A stretch of 64,000 nucleotides of DNA from Chryseobacterium indologenes. Lineage in GTDB: Bacteria; Bacteroidota; Bacteroidia; Flavobacteriales; Weeksellaceae. This document shows, piece by piece, positions 44,551 through 55,640 of this stretch (positions within the stretch are counted from its first letter, which is position 1; each line of letters opens with the position of its first letter). The stretch is taken from contig CP065590.1 in the NCBI GenBank assembly GCA_016025055.1, forward strand, positions 1,612,001 through 1,676,000, read 5' to 3'. The notes beneath the pieces are model-generated. The model did not search any database. It saw only the letters and a program-made list of their open reading frames with translations, and was not told where the DNA came from. The position numbers and the translations under genes were made by a program.

Positions 44551-45954
44551 ATGCCAGTAAGAAATTATACCTATTACGATTATACAATAAGCCTTTGCCC
44601 GGAATGCCTTAAAAGAGTCGGCGCTAAGATTATTATCGAGGATGAAGCGGTTTTTATGACCAAAAGATGTCCTGATCATGGGTTCTTTAAAACAAAAATA
44701 GCTTCTGATGTACATTATTATAAAAACATAAGAAACTACAATAAAGCCTCAGAAATGCCCCTTCATTTCGGAACCGATGTAGAATATGGCTGTCCTTATG
44801 ACTGTGGACTTTGCGTTGATCATGAACAACACAGCTGCCTTTCTATTGTGGAAGTGACAGATCGTTGCAATCTGACCTGTCCCACCTGTTACGCAATGTC
44901 TTCCCCACATTATGGAAGCCATAGAAGCCTGGAAGAAATTGAAGCCATGTTTGATGTTATTGTGAAAAATGAAGGTGAGCCCGATGTAGTCCAGATCAGT
45001 GGAGGAGAGCCTACCATTCATCCGGAGTTTTTTAAAATTATGGATATCGCCAAGTCGAAACCGATAAAACATCTGATGCTGAATACCAACGGCATCAGAA
45101 TTGCCAACGACCCGGGATTTGCAGAAAAACTGGCCACTTATGCTCCTGAATTTGAAGTCTACCTTCAGTTTGATTCATTTAAACCGGAAGTATTGGAAGA
45201 TTTCAGGGGAAAGGACCTGACAGCAGTACGGATGAAAGCGTTGGAAAAACTTAACGAGCTAAATCTTTCCACCACACTCGTTATTGTCCTTCAAAAAGAT
45301 AAGAATATCGATGAAATCGGAAAAATTATAGAATTTGCTTTGAAGCAGAAGTGTGTTAGGGGAATAACCTTCCAGCCTGTTGAGATTGCAGGAAGAAACA
45401 GGGAAGATTCTGCTCATGAAAAGATCACGTTAACTGAGGTCAGGCAGGAAATTATCAGGCAGTTTCCCTTATTGAATTCTGATGATATTATTCCCGTTCC
45501 ATGTAATCCGGACGCTTTAGCAATGGGATATATCTTAAAACTTCAGGGAGAAACCATTCCTTTAACCAGGTATATCAACCCTGCAGATCTTTTGAATAAT
45601 GAATCAAGAAATACCATTGTTTATGAGCAGGATAAAGGGCTCCATATGCAGTTGCTGGATATATTCAGCACCGGAATTTCTGTCGATAAAGTGCAGCCCA
45701 AGGTCAATCAGTTGCTATGCTGTCTGCCGGAAGTTTCTGCTCCGGATCTTGACTATGATAACCTGTTTAGAATTATCATCATGAACTTTATGGATGCACA
45801 TGATTTTGATGTAAGGGCTGTCAAAAAATCCTGTGTTCACATTGTTAATAAAGATCTTAAGCTAATCCCTTTTGAAACTATGAATCTTTTCTACAGAGAC
45901 GACAAAAAAGCTTTTCTCGAAGAACTGAGAAAAGAAGATAAAGTACTATTTTAA
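44551..45954 (+). CDS. Radical SAM protein resembling archaeal tetraether lipid synthase (Tes/MJ0619-like)
   Basis: About 467 residues from the ATG at 44551 (MPVRNYTYYDY). N-terminal zinc-ribbon-like SLCPECLKRV and KRCPDHGFF, then GCPYDCGLCVDHEQHSC, followed by the radical SAM cluster motif TDRCNLTCPTC (CxxxCxxC) and GGEPT for SAM. The C-terminal region (LLCCLPEV, IIIMNFMDAHDFDVRAVKKSC) matches the extra FeS-cluster part of Tes-type enzymes, which join two lipid tails by C-C bonds between unactivated carbons. Activity on Bacteroidota lipids is inference. It is the third gene of a three-gene operon. Confidence 0.75.
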   Translation: MPVRNYTYYDYTISLCPECLKRVGAKIIIEDEAVFMTKRCPDHGFFKTKIASDVHYYKNIRNYNKASEMPLHFGTDVEYGCPYDCGLCVDHEQHSCLSIVEVTDRCNLTCPTCYAMSSPHYGSHRSLEEIEAMFDVIVKNEGEPDVVQISGGEPTIHPEFFKIMDIAKSKPIKHLMLNTNGIRIANDPGFAEKLATYAPEFEVYLQFDSFKPEVLEDFRGKDLTAVRMKALEKLNELNLSTTLVIVLQKDKNIDEIGKIIEFALKQKCVRGITFQPVEIAGRNREDSAHEKITLTEVRQEIIRQFPLLNSDDIIPVPCNPDALAMGYILKLQGETIPLTRYINPADLLNNESRNTIVYEQDKGLHMQLLDIFSTGISVDKVQPKVNQLLCCLPEVSAPDLDYDNLFRIIIMNFMDAHDFDVRAVKKSCVHIVNKDLKLIPFETMNLFYRDDKKAFLEELRKEDKVLF

Positions 45955-46022
45955 AACAGCAATAGTATTCACAAGCAGAATCATCTGTCAAAATCGATGT
46001 GATCTTCGGGAAATAAAAAATA

Positions 46023-46051
46023 AAAAGCGTGAAATCAAACTTCACGCTTTT
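46023..46051. terminator. Bidirectional terminator between the radical SAM gene and surE
   Basis: Perfect 11-bp stem AAAAGCGTGAA/TTCACGCTTTT with a 7-nt loop; T-runs on both sides. Confidence 0.85.
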
Positions 46052-46072
46052 GCTATTTGTAATACACGGGGT

Positions 46073-46861
46073 TTATTTTACCTCTGTAACGTTGTCAAAA
46101 ACCATTGTTTCTTCCAATGTTTTCATGTATTCGTATGCGGTAAGATCAAACTTAACAGGGACTATAGAGATATATCCGTTAGCCAAAGCTGTTTCATCAG
46201 CATCATCAGAGTCATCCATATTGTTGAAATATCCTGTCAGCCAATAGTATTTTTTACCATGCGGATTTACACGTTCGTCAAAGCTTTCCTCCCATTTTGC
46301 ATGAGCCTGTTTACAAACTTTTACCCCTTTAATTTCCTCAGCAGGAAGTTTCGGAATATTTACATTCAGAACGATTCCTCTCGGCATCGGATTTTCAAGT
46401 GTTCTTCTGACAATATTTTGAATATATTTTTTAGCCTGGGTAAAATCTGCTTCCCAGCTGAAATCCAGTAAAGAGAATCCAATGGCAGGAATTCCTTCCA
46501 CACCGGCTTCTACAGCAGCAGACATTGTTCCCGAATAGATAACGTTGATAGAAGAATTCGCTCCGTGATTGATTCCGGATACAACAATATCAGGTCTTCT
46601 TTTCAGAATTTTATCGAGAGCAATTTTCACGCAGTCTACAGGAGTTCCGCTACAGGAAAAGTCGGTTTGAGGACCTTCCAGGCTTACCTCTTCATAGCTT
46701 AGGGTAGAATTAATGGTAATAGCGTGGCCTTTTCCGCTTTGCGGAGAGTCGGGTGCTACAACAACTACTTCTCCGATTTCATTCATAAAATTGATAAGGT
46801 TTCTGATACCAGGAGCCGTAATTCCGTCATCATTCGTCACCAGAATAAGTGGTCTTTCCAT
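46073..46861 (-). CDS. surE: 5'/3'-nucleotidase SurE
   Basis: 262 residues. ILVTNDDGITAPGIRNL at the N-terminus carries the metal-binding Asp pair; VVAPDSPQSGKGHAIT, SGTPVDCVKIAL and VSGINHGANSSINVIYSGTM complete the family pattern. It dephosphorylates nucleoside monophosphates and polyphosphate and aids survival in stationary phase. Convergent with the radical SAM gene. Confidence 0.95.
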   Translation of the reverse strand: MERPLILVTNDDGITAPGIRNLINFMNEIGEVVVVAPDSPQSGKGHAITINSTLSYEEVSLEGPQTDFSCSGTPVDCVKIALDKILKRRPDIVVSGINHGANSSINVIYSGTMSAAVEAGVEGIPAIGFSLLDFSWEADFTQAKKYIQNIVRRTLENPMPRGIVLNVNIPKLPAEEIKGVKVCKQAHAKWEESFDERVNPHGKKYYWLTGYFNNMDDSDDADETALANGYISIVPVKFDLTAYEYMKTLEETMVFDNVTEVK

Positions 46862-47205
46862 AAATTGATTTAATTTTTTATAAAGTACAGTACAATTTGT
46901 TCATTTGCCAAAACAGAACAAAAAGAATTTTCAACACATCAAATGTAGTTAAAAATAAGATGTTATAAAACAATTGATTGATAACTCCACGATGTGAAAA
47001 CAACTGTAATTTACTTCAAAATGCACACCAGAACCATAAAATTCATATATTCCGGTTTTACATATTTATGAAAACGAAATGTGAATAATTGATAATGCAA
47101 TCTTTATTCTTCTTCCCAAATAAGCACATACTACTTATTCACCGTGCTATATCAGGTGACAAAATACTCTATTTCAGATTGCCTTGCCGATTATTGCTGA
47201 TTAAC
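46862..47205. other. Intergenic region without recognised features
   Basis: 344 bp between surE and the small membrane protein; AT-rich, no ORF over 40 codons with plausible context, no hairpin of note. Confidence 0.5.
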
Positions 47206-47723
<518 letters not shown>

Positions 47724-49852
47724 ATGTGGAAAAATTTCAAACTGAATAAATTTTTACTTCTAATTCCATTAACCAGTCTAATGTTTTGTTTCAACTCGCC
47801 AAAGAATGACGATGAAAAGATGCAAACAATAATGGTGAGCGTAAAAAACACTCTTTCTTATCTTCATTATAGCCCGAAACCTATCAATGATGCTTACTCA
47901 AAAGACGTTTATAAGCATTATTTTGAATTGGTAGATCCGGCCAAAAGATATTTCCTGCAATCTGATATGGATGAATTCAGCAAACATGAAACAAAGCTGG
48001 ATGATTATATCAACCTTGGAGATCTATCTTTTTATAAGCTTACCATCGACAGGCTTTACCAGAGAGTAGATGAGATCGATAAAATCACTCAGGACATTTT
48101 CAGCAAGCCTATCAACCTGCAGGAAGATGAAACCCTAACTTTGGAACCTAAGCTTAAAAAAGTACCTGCCAACAAGCAGGAACAATATAATGAGTGGAAA
48201 AAATTCATCAAGTACAATATCCTTCAGGAAATTGAATCGATGAACAGCAAAGAAGAAGCCCAGAAAGAGAAAAAAGATTCTGTTCAGAAATATAAATTAA
48301 AAGATACCATCAAGTTTAAACCTCTTACTCAGGATGAGAAGATCAAAAAAGCTACGGATGAGGTAAAAGATCTTGTAAAAGATACCTTCACAAGATTCAA
48401 AAAGAGAAAGAAAATGGATTGGTTTACGGTATATATGAATGCATATACCGAAGTATTTGATCCTCATACCAACTATTATTCGCCAAAAGATAAAGAAGAT
48501 TTTGATACCCAGTTTACCGGAAAAGTAATCGGTATCGGAGCTATTATCCAGGAGAAAAAAGGAAACCTTTATTTAGGAGCCCTTACGATTGGTGCTCCGG
48601 CGTGGAAATCCAAACAGCTTTCGGAGGGAGACAAAATATTGAAAGTAAAGTCTAAGCCGAAGGATGACGCCGTGAATGTAGTAGGAATGCTTTCTGATGA
48701 GGCAGTAAGGCTGATCAGAGGTGAGAAAGGGACTCCGGTAACCTTAACGGTTCAGAAAAAGACGGATCTATTAAAGACGTAACGATGATTCGTGAGGAAG
48801 TCGCTATTGAAGATACATTTGCAAGAAGTATCACGGTAAATGCTCCGAACGGAAAGAAATACGGTTTCATCAACCTGCCAAGTTTTAATGCAGATTTTGA
48901 AAATGCAAAAGGAAGAAATGCTTCCGATGATATTAAAAATGAGATTATAAAACTTAAATCTCAGAACATCGAAGGGATAGTTCTTGACCTTAGGAATAAT
49001 GGTGGAGGCTCACTGACGGAAGTAGGGGATATTATGGGACTTTTCATGGAAGCTGGACCTTATGTTCAGGTGAAAGACGGAAACGGAAAAATCCAGACTT
49101 TAAAGAATAAAAATGAGACACCAATATGGACAGGTCCGTTAGTCATCATGCAAAACGAGCTTTCCGCTTCAGCTTCAGAGATTCTGGCGGGAGTAATGCA
49201 GGATAACGGAAGAGCAATGATTATCGGGTCGCCGCAGTCTTTCGGGAAAGGTACGGTTCAGACATTCGTAGACCTGAACAGGTTTTTAAATACTGAAGAT
49301 GATTTCGGTTCTTTAAAACTGACCATTCAGAAGTTCTACAGAATCACCGGTGAATCTACCCAGAGAAAAGGGATTGTTTCTGATATTCAGATGAAAGATT
49401 TCTTTACCTACGCAGAAGTAGGAGAGCGTTACGATGATTTTGCATTGGCCTGGGATAAAATTCCGCCAACAAAATTCCAGAAACTGAACTATTTCAATAT
49501 TCAGGCTCTTGAAAAAGCAAGTGCAGAAAGAATGGCAAAAAACAGCAATTATCAGCTGTTATTGGAGTCTGCCCAATGGAGAGAAAAACTGGATAAAGAA
49601 GAAAACATCACGCTGAACATCAATAAATTCAATGAGCTGATGAAGCACAGAAAAGCGCAGATTGAAAAATTCAAAGTATTGACAAAATTTGAGAACGGAC
49701 TTCAGTTTATCATGTATCCGGCTGAGGTTGAAAGAGAGAAAAAAGATGAAGCTTTCAAGAAAAAATCTGAAATGTGGATCAAGAATCTGAAAAAAGATCT
49801 GTATCTGCAGGAAGCAATGAATATTGTTTCAGAGATGGGAAGCAAATCATAA
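47724..49852 (+). CDS. prc: Tail-specific (C-terminal processing) protease, S41A family (frameshifted)
   Basis: About 709 residues once one A is restored in the A5 tract at 48756-48760 (the join then reads TVQKKDGSIKDVTMIREEV). N-terminal signal and Prc N-domain (1-230), PDZ (about 250-350: GIGAIIQEKKGNLY, GAPAWKSKQLSEGDKI), and S41 core with GIVLDLRNNGGG, catalytic Ser in ELSASASEI, and Lys in SFGKGTVQ. It degrades or trims periplasmic proteins with unstructured C-termini. A strong terminator follows at 49858. Confidence 0.93.
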
Positions 49853-49857
49853 CATAA

Positions 49858-49891
49858 AAAAAATCCGCTAATGAAAATTAGCGGATTTTTT
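49858..49891. terminator. Bidirectional terminator
   Basis: Perfect 15-bp stem AAAAAATCCGCTAAT/ATTAGCGGATTTTTT with a 4-nt GAAA loop, between convergent prc and sodC. Confidence 0.95.
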
Positions 49892-49907
49892 TATTGTGAA
49901 AAGAAAA

Positions 49908-50411
49908 TTACTTAATTTCTACACATCCTACTCTTCCGCCAGCATTTCCTGTAGGCTGAGTATGGAAATCGTCTGCCGCAGCATGTACGATAAGACCTTT
50001 TCCGATGATGTTTTTAGATTCATCTGTACAGCCAAGACACCATTTTTCTGTCTTGAAGGTAAGGGTTGCGTTACCACTCTGGTCAGCAACTAAATTTCCG
50101 ATATCTCCCATATGGAAATGCTCTGCACCCCATTTTCCGTGATCATCTTTACCAGGATTCCAGTGGCCGCCTGTAGAGGTTCCGTCTGCTGCAGAACAGT
50201 CTCCTTTTTCATGAATATGTACTGCATGGATTCCGGGAGTAAGGTTTGTTACATCAAGCTTCATTATTACATCATTTCCCTGCTGGGTAAATTTGGCCGT
50301 TCCTCCGGTTTGTGTTCCGCTCTTGGCGTTGACAGCGTACGTTTTTGTTGTTCCACACGAAGCGGCTAAAAATGCACATCCCGCCAGTAATGCTATTGTT
50401 TGTACTTTCAT
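49908..50411 (-). CDS. sodC: Cu-Zn superoxide dismutase (lipoprotein)
   Basis: 167 residues with lipobox FLAASCGTT (Cys about residue 19). Copper/zinc ligands: HAVHIHEKGDC, GGHWNPGKDDHG, HAAADDF-type loop VHAAADDFHTQ, and the signature GNAGGRVGCVEI. It dismutates superoxide in the periplasm. Promoter not clear; divergent from the PPTase gene. Confidence 0.97.
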   Translation of the reverse strand: MKVQTIALLAGCAFLAASCGTTKTYAVNAKSGTQTGGTAKFTQQGNDVIMKLDVTNLTPGIHAVHIHEKGDCSAADGTSTGGHWNPGKDDHGKWGAEHFHMGDIGNLVADQSGNATLTFKTEKWCLGCTDESKNIIGKGLIVHAAADDFHTQPTGNAGGRVGCVEIK

Positions 50412-50645
50412 CTTTTTAAATGATTTAAAGTGATTTTATGATAAATTTAAAAAGATTTTTCAAAGAGCTTTATGATTTCAGTCTTTTTTACCAATCAATA
50501 AGAGAGAAGAACTGGAAATCATAGGATTCCGATTGTTTTTTTTAAATCCATATAAATAGTTCGATAGAATGCAAAAAAGCTGTAATTTTAGACTTCATGA
50601 TAAATCCTGATATTTCTATTTTTAATCCAAAAAACGTCATAAAAC

Positions 50646-51287
50646 ATGACTATTCTGTATACATTTATTGATGAAGAGAGGCATCAGGAAATTTTAGATC
50701 AGCATTTGAATCTGTTTTCTGAAGATTTTAAATCCAAGATCCTGAAATACAGAAGGTGGGAGGATGCCCAGCTTTCATTGCTGGGAAGAATCCTGTTGCT
50801 GCATGGACTTAAAACCTATTATGATATCACCACCGTTCCGGAAATTTACATTCTATCCAATAAAAAGCCCTACTTAAAGGGAAATCCGGTTCATTTTAAT
50901 ATATCGCATTCCCGGAATATGGTTGTTTGTGCTATTGCCGGATTTCCATTAGGAATAGACGTTGAATTTTTGGACCATACAATCAATTATTTTGATTTTC
51001 AGTTTCAGATGACAACAGGCGAATTTGAAGAAATTCATCATTCCGAAGATAAAACGAAGAGTTTTTTCAGATATTGGACAAGAAAGGAAGCCGTTATCAA
51101 AGCACATGGGGATGGAATGATGATTCCTCTGGATTCTTTTGAGGTTTTACAAAATACATGTACGCTTGAAGGGAAAAAATTCTTTACAAAAGAGATTCCG
51201 GTGGATGAAAATTATCAAGCCTGCGTAGCTTCTGATGATGAAAAGATCAACACGACATCTCCTTTGCTGGTTCATCTGAAAATGTAA
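50646..51287 (+). CDS. 4'-phosphopantetheinyl transferase
   Basis: 213 residues of the Sfp superfamily: NISHSRNMVVCAI, the metal-binding GIDVEFLD, and FRYWTRKEAVIKAHGDGM with the second acidic/Lys motif. It transfers phosphopantetheine from CoA to carrier proteins. No biosynthetic cluster is nearby, so it may serve housekeeping ACP. Single gene; TATA-like leader with no clear TAnnTTTG box seen. Confidence 0.9.
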   Translation: MTILYTFIDEERHQEILDQHLNLFSEDFKSKILKYRRWEDAQLSLLGRILLLHGLKTYYDITTVPEIYILSNKKPYLKGNPVHFNISHSRNMVVCAIAGFPLGIDVEFLDHTINYFDFQFQMTTGEFEEIHHSEDKTKSFFRYWTRKEAVIKAHGDGMMIPLDSFEVLQNTCTLEGKKFFTKEIPVDENYQACVASDDEKINTTSPLLVHLKM

Positions 51288-51413
51288 GCAGATACGCATT
51301 TCTGTTCGTTATCAGTCCCTGGTTGTATTGGTATATGACCTGTAAATCATAAAACAGCAATAAATGACAAAAAGAATAGGAAAGGGATTGATACCTTTGT
51401 CGGTCAACAACCT

Positions 51414-52321
51414 TTGCAATTGGAAGAATATAAAAAAGAATAGTAAAGGCAATCCAATATATTGATGCCCACCTGGATACTGATCTCTCTCTTGAAAAAG
51501 TAGCGGAGATAAGTGTCTACTCACCTTTTCATTTTCACAGGATTTTTAAGCTGGTGACAGGAGAGACCCTGCAGAATTATATTATCAGGAAAAAGACTGA
51601 AAAAAGTGCTTTTTATCTGGCCTTACGTAAAGACTTGCAGATCAAGGATATCTATTTTGATCTTGGCTTTTCAAATCATTCCGTATTCAGTAAAACATTT
51701 AAAAGATATTACGGAATACCTCCTTCAGAGTTCAGAAAAGCAGCTCCCGAAACATTTCACAAGATTTTACAAATACAAAGCAAGAACGGACAAATTGATA
51801 CGGTTTTCAGCCAATACATTTGCCATATAGAAAACCTGTTAAACTGGACTAAAATGAATTTAAAGATCGAAGTAAAAGAAATGCCGGAAATGAATCTGGC
51901 TGCAGTGATGAGCCTGGGAATTACGAATGTAGAGCCCTCTTTCAATGTATTGGTAGACTGGGCGAAAAAGAAAAAACTGTTCCCAGGAGAAAATATCAAA
52001 ATGCTCTCTGTGTATCACGACAGCTTTAAAGTTACTCCCGCGGATAAAGTCAGAATCCATGCGTGTATGCTTCTGGATGAAAAACTTGAAGGGACAGATG
52101 GAGAAGTTTTTCCGGAAACTGTTGATCCCGGACGGTTTATTGTCGGAAGTGGGGAAGTAACCCTCAGCGATTTTGAACAGTGTTGGGTATCCTTATTTTT
52201 GTGGATGAACGAGCACAACCATTCGATGAGAAAAGCCTTTCCGTTTGAAATCTATCATTCCAACTTTAAAGAGCATCCGGAAGGAAAAATGATCGTGGAT
52301 TTCTGTATTCCGATTCGCTGA
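51414..52321 (+). CDS. AraC-family regulator with GyrI-like domain (frameshifted)
   Basis: Repairing one missing A in the A6 tract at 51432-51437 gives LEEYKKRIVKAIQYIDAHL, the first helix of an AraC DNA-binding domain, then LSLEKVAEISVYSPFHFHRIFK and DLGFSNHSVFSKTFKRYYG (two helix-turn-helices). From about residue 120 comes the GyrI-like effector domain (EVKEMPEMNLAAVMSLGITN, MEHNHSMRKAFPFEIYHSNF-type end). About 302 residues if it starts at the TTG at 51414; the exact start is uncertain. Such proteins respond to small cationic or aromatic ligands. Confidence 0.85.
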
Positions 52322-52523
52322 TTAAATTCCGGCTAAAAAGTACGAAGCCAACAATAAGGATAACGAAATAAATGGGATTCATTGAAACTAAATTGGGTTT
52401 TTATGAGTAATCAAAGTAAATTTCGTGCTTTTTACCATTCGGTAACAAAAGAATGCCTTTCAGTAATTATTTTTTTACAGAAGGGCATTTTCCATCTTAC
52501 TTTTGATCCAGATATTAAAAACT

Positions 52524-54770
52524 ATGAAAACTCAGGGACAAAAAATAGTAATTCTGATTTCCTTTTTTGCATTTATACTGGGATATTCTCAGGTAAAAGT
52601 TTCAGGAAAAGTAACCTACAGGAATAAAGGGGTAGGCGAAGTGAACGTCACTCTGAAAAACACCTATGACGGAGCAACAACTGATGCTGAAGGAAATTTT
52701 TCTTTTGAAACAAATGAAAAGGGAAGCCATATCCTGACTTTTACCCATCCTAAATATGAAACAGTGGAAAAAAGCATTATGGTTGATGATCAGGAGGTTA
52801 TTGTAAGCGTTCTGCTGAAGGAACAAATCAGTGAAATCGATGCAGTGGTAGTTTCTGCAGGATCTATTGAAGCCAGTGATAAGAAAAGGGCTACAGCATT
52901 ACTTTCGCCGATTGATATTTATACAACCGCCGGTGCTGACGGGCAAATCACTTCAGCCTTAACATATCTTCCCGGTGTACAGAAAGTGGGTGGCACAGAA
53001 GGACTGTTTATTAGGGGAGGTACCGGTACGGAGACCAAAATCTTTATGGATGGCAGCCTTATCAACAACTATTTTTCAAATTCAATTCCTGGAATTGCAG
53101 GGAGGGATCAGTTTAATACTTCTCTTTTTAAAGGAAATATATTCTCAAGTGGCGGATATTCTGCATTATACGGTCAGGCTCTTTCCGGTGCATTATTGTT
53201 GGAAAGTGTTGATCTACCGGACCAGAGTTCTTATGATTTCGGAGTTTCTCCTATCTTTTTAAGCGCAGGTTTTCAGAGGCTCGGTAACAATAAAAATCAT
53301 TCTTATGGAGCAACATTAGGCTATTCAATGTTGAATTTTATGCAAAAAAGTCTTTGATTTCAATACCAATTTTATTGATGCACCGAAAGGACTGAACAGT
53401 GATTTTAACTTTAGAATTAAAACAAAATCAGGGGGATTTCTAAAATATTACGGAATGTATAACTCCAACAAAATGGGGGTGAAAACAGAAAGCCTGGAAC
53501 CTGGATATGATTTTGCACTGGTAAGACTGAATGGAAAAAACACCTATCATAATCTGTCATTCAGGCAAAAATTCGGGAAATATCTGCTCAATGTGGGAGG
53601 TTCTTACTCCTATAACCGGTCTGACCTTAATTTTTCCCATGAAACCAATGATGTGGAATCAGGAAATACCAGATTACTGACCGGTGGAAATTATCTGAAC
53701 TTCAAAGGTGTTTTGGAAAGAAAAATAAACAGGATCAGCGCAATAAGAGGTGGCTTTGAAATGAATAATACCGATGAAAAACTGAACTTTGAACAAGTAG
53801 ATAAACATTATAAAGACTTACTTTCAGCTGCTTTTCTGGAAACAGATTTAGGTTTCAGCAATGCCTTATCAGCCAAAATCGGAATAAGAGCAGAGCATTC
53901 ATCTTATCTGAATAAAAATAATATTGCTCCCCGCTTCGCATTGGCTTACCGCTTTGCAAAAGACTGGACCTCTTCTTTTGCATACGGCCTTTTTACCAGA
54001 ATCCGGAAAGCAAATATGTTAACGGGCCTGCCAATCTTGATTTTCAGAAATCACAACATTATATCTTCCAGATTCAAAGGGCCTCAGAAGGAAGAACTTT
54101 ACGTCTTGAAGCATTTTACAAAAAATATGACCGGCTGATCAAAACATTTAATGTCACCCCGGACAAAGAACAGAATCAACAGGTTCTGACAGCGATAGAT
54201 AACAATGGATACGGATATGCCAAAGGACTCGAGTTTTTCTGGAGAGACAACAAAAAAACATTTAAAAACATAGATTACTGGATTACCTATTCCTTTCTGG
54301 ATTCAAAAAGAGATTTTCTTAATTATCCGGTGAGTTTAAAACCAAGTTTTGCGGCAGAACACACTTTTTCCGCAGTGGTAAAAAGATTTATCCCTGAATG
54401 GAAACTTGGTGCTAATCTGTCTTATACCTATGCCAAAGGTCGTCCTTATTATGATATCGTGTCTGAATTTGATAATGGGAAACCTGTTAATTACACAAGA
54501 AATGAAGGAAGATTAAAAGATTACAATGCCCTTAATTTCAGTATCAACTATCTTCCGAATCTTGGAAAAAAAGATGCAAAGGCATTTACTGTATTTGTAC
54601 TGAGCATTACCAATGTGTTGGGATCAAAAAATGTATATGGGTATAATTTCTCAATGGACGGAGCACGAAGCTCTGCCATCGTTCCCCCTGTAAACACCTT
54701 TGTATTTGTAGGAGCCTTTATCAGCTTTGGTGCAGATAAAACACAGGATGCAATCAATAATAATCTATAA
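52524..54770 (+). CDS. TonB-dependent receptor with carboxypeptidase-like N-domain (two frameshifts)
   Basis: About 748 residues when two homopolymer errors are corrected: one extra A in the A6 at 53344-53349 and one missing T in the T5 at 53990-53994. Start at ATG 52524 with signal MKTQGQKIVILISFFAFILGYSQ-type (split here). Then a CarboxypepD_reg domain (KVTYRNKGVGEVNVTLKNTY), a plug (TALLSPIDIYTTAG, GGTEGLFIRGGTGTET) and a 22-strand barrel ending FVGAFISFGADKT. It probably imports a substrate with the small protein encoded next. Substrate unknown. Confidence 0.9.
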
Positions 54771-54818
54771 AAAACCTAACTTCGGACAACCTTATTACTA
54801 ACTTTTAAAATTAATATA

Positions 54819-55478
54819 ATGAAAAAATTTATTTTAAGCTTTGCTTTATCTTGTATAAGTTTAACAGCTTTTGCTCAGGCAGATTACGAAAAGATAATGA
54901 CCGATAAAATAGCAAAAATTGAAACCTGCAAAACTCCGGAAGATTTCCAGACACTTGCCAATGATTTTCAAAGAATCGGAAGTAAAGAAAGCTCACAGTG
55001 GCTTCCGCAATACTATGCAGCATTCGCCTTGATTCAGAAAGGGAGAGTTATGATGAGAACAGGAAAGATGATGGAGCTTGACGCAATAGCATCACAGGCT
55101 GAAAAATATCTGGGAATGGCACAAAACCTTGCCGGAGCAGACAATGCTGAGGTGCATCTACTGAGAAAAATGACATATTCTCTGCGAATGATGGTGAATC
55201 CGCAACAACGCTACATGACTGACGGTGCCAGAGCAGGGGAAGAGATCAATATTGCAGAAAAGCTGGAGCCGGGTAATCCCAGAGTAGCCCTGATTAAAGC
55301 AGAAGATACTTATTTTACCCCTGAACAATACGGAGGAAGTAAAACCAAAGGGATAGAGCAGTTTAAAGCAGCATTGGTAAAATTTAATGCCTATAAGCCT
55401 AAAACCGCTTTTGATCCGAACTGGGGAAAAGCAGAAGCTGAGTATTTCATCAGTCTACCTGCAGAAACAACAAAATAA
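54819..55478 (+). CDS. Secreted helical partner protein of the TonB receptor
   Basis: 219 residues with a signal peptide (cleavage near FAQA), then helical TPR-like content (LANDFQRIGSKESSQWLPQYYAAFALIQKG, split). It lies 48 nt after the TonB receptor and ends at a clear terminator. Similar small proteins follow TonB receptors in many Bacteroidota; role unknown. Confidence 0.7.
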   Translation: MKKFILSFALSCISLTAFAQADYEKIMTDKIAKIETCKTPEDFQTLANDFQRIGSKESSQWLPQYYAAFALIQKGRVMMRTGKMMELDAIASQAEKYLGMAQNLAGADNAEVHLLRKMTYSLRMMVNPQQRYMTDGARAGEEINIAEKLEPGNPRVALIKAEDTYFTPEQYGGSKTKGIEQFKAALVKFNAYKPKTAFDPNWGKAEAEYFISLPAETTK

Positions 55479-55523
55479 AACAACACCGGAGAAGACAGTC
55501 GAACTTTCCGGAAATCAATCAGG

Positions 55524-55549
55524 AACCTTCATTCAGTGAAGGTTTTTTT
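55524..55549 (+). terminator. Terminator after the TonB-receptor operon
   Basis: Stem AACCTTCA/TGAAGGTT with a 5-nt loop and a T7 run to 55549. Confidence 0.85.
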
Positions 55550-55552
55550 ATG

Positions 55553-55582
55553 GCCATTCAGGAATAAAAAACCACCGTTCGG
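55553..55582 (+). promoter_or_regulatory. Predicted LytTR direct-repeat site upstream of lytS
   Basis: Two 9-mers 21 bp apart: GCCATTCAG (55553-55561) and ACCGTTCGG (55574-55582). The second fits the LytTR consensus [TA][AC][CA]GTTN[AG][TG] exactly; both repeats are on the same face of the helix. It ends 34 bp before the lytS -7 box, matching the arrangement at 57973. Confidence 0.6.
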
Positions 55583-55595
55583 TAAGAAATAATTT

Positions 55596-55623
55596 TTGAT
55601 ACCTTTAATAAAAGCTAATTTTG
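55596..55623 (+). promoter_or_regulatory. Promoter of lytS
   Basis: TTG (55596-55598), 17-nt spacer, TAATTTTG (55616-55623); a full match to the Bacteroidota consensus. Leader to the ATG at 55641 is 17 nt. Confidence 0.75.
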
Positions 55624-55640
55624 AGCTAAGAAAACGAATC

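Noticed and set aside
51312..51524. Minus-strand frame of 70 codons before the AraC-type regulator
   Set aside because: It is antisense to the N-terminal part of the frameshifted AraC gene; repairing the A6 tract restores the plus-strand protein, so this is a shadow.
53344..53349. Programmed -1/+1 frameshift in the TonB receptor
   Set aside because: No slippery heptamer with a downstream pseudoknot was evident, and the second break needs the opposite change; simple sequence error is more economical.
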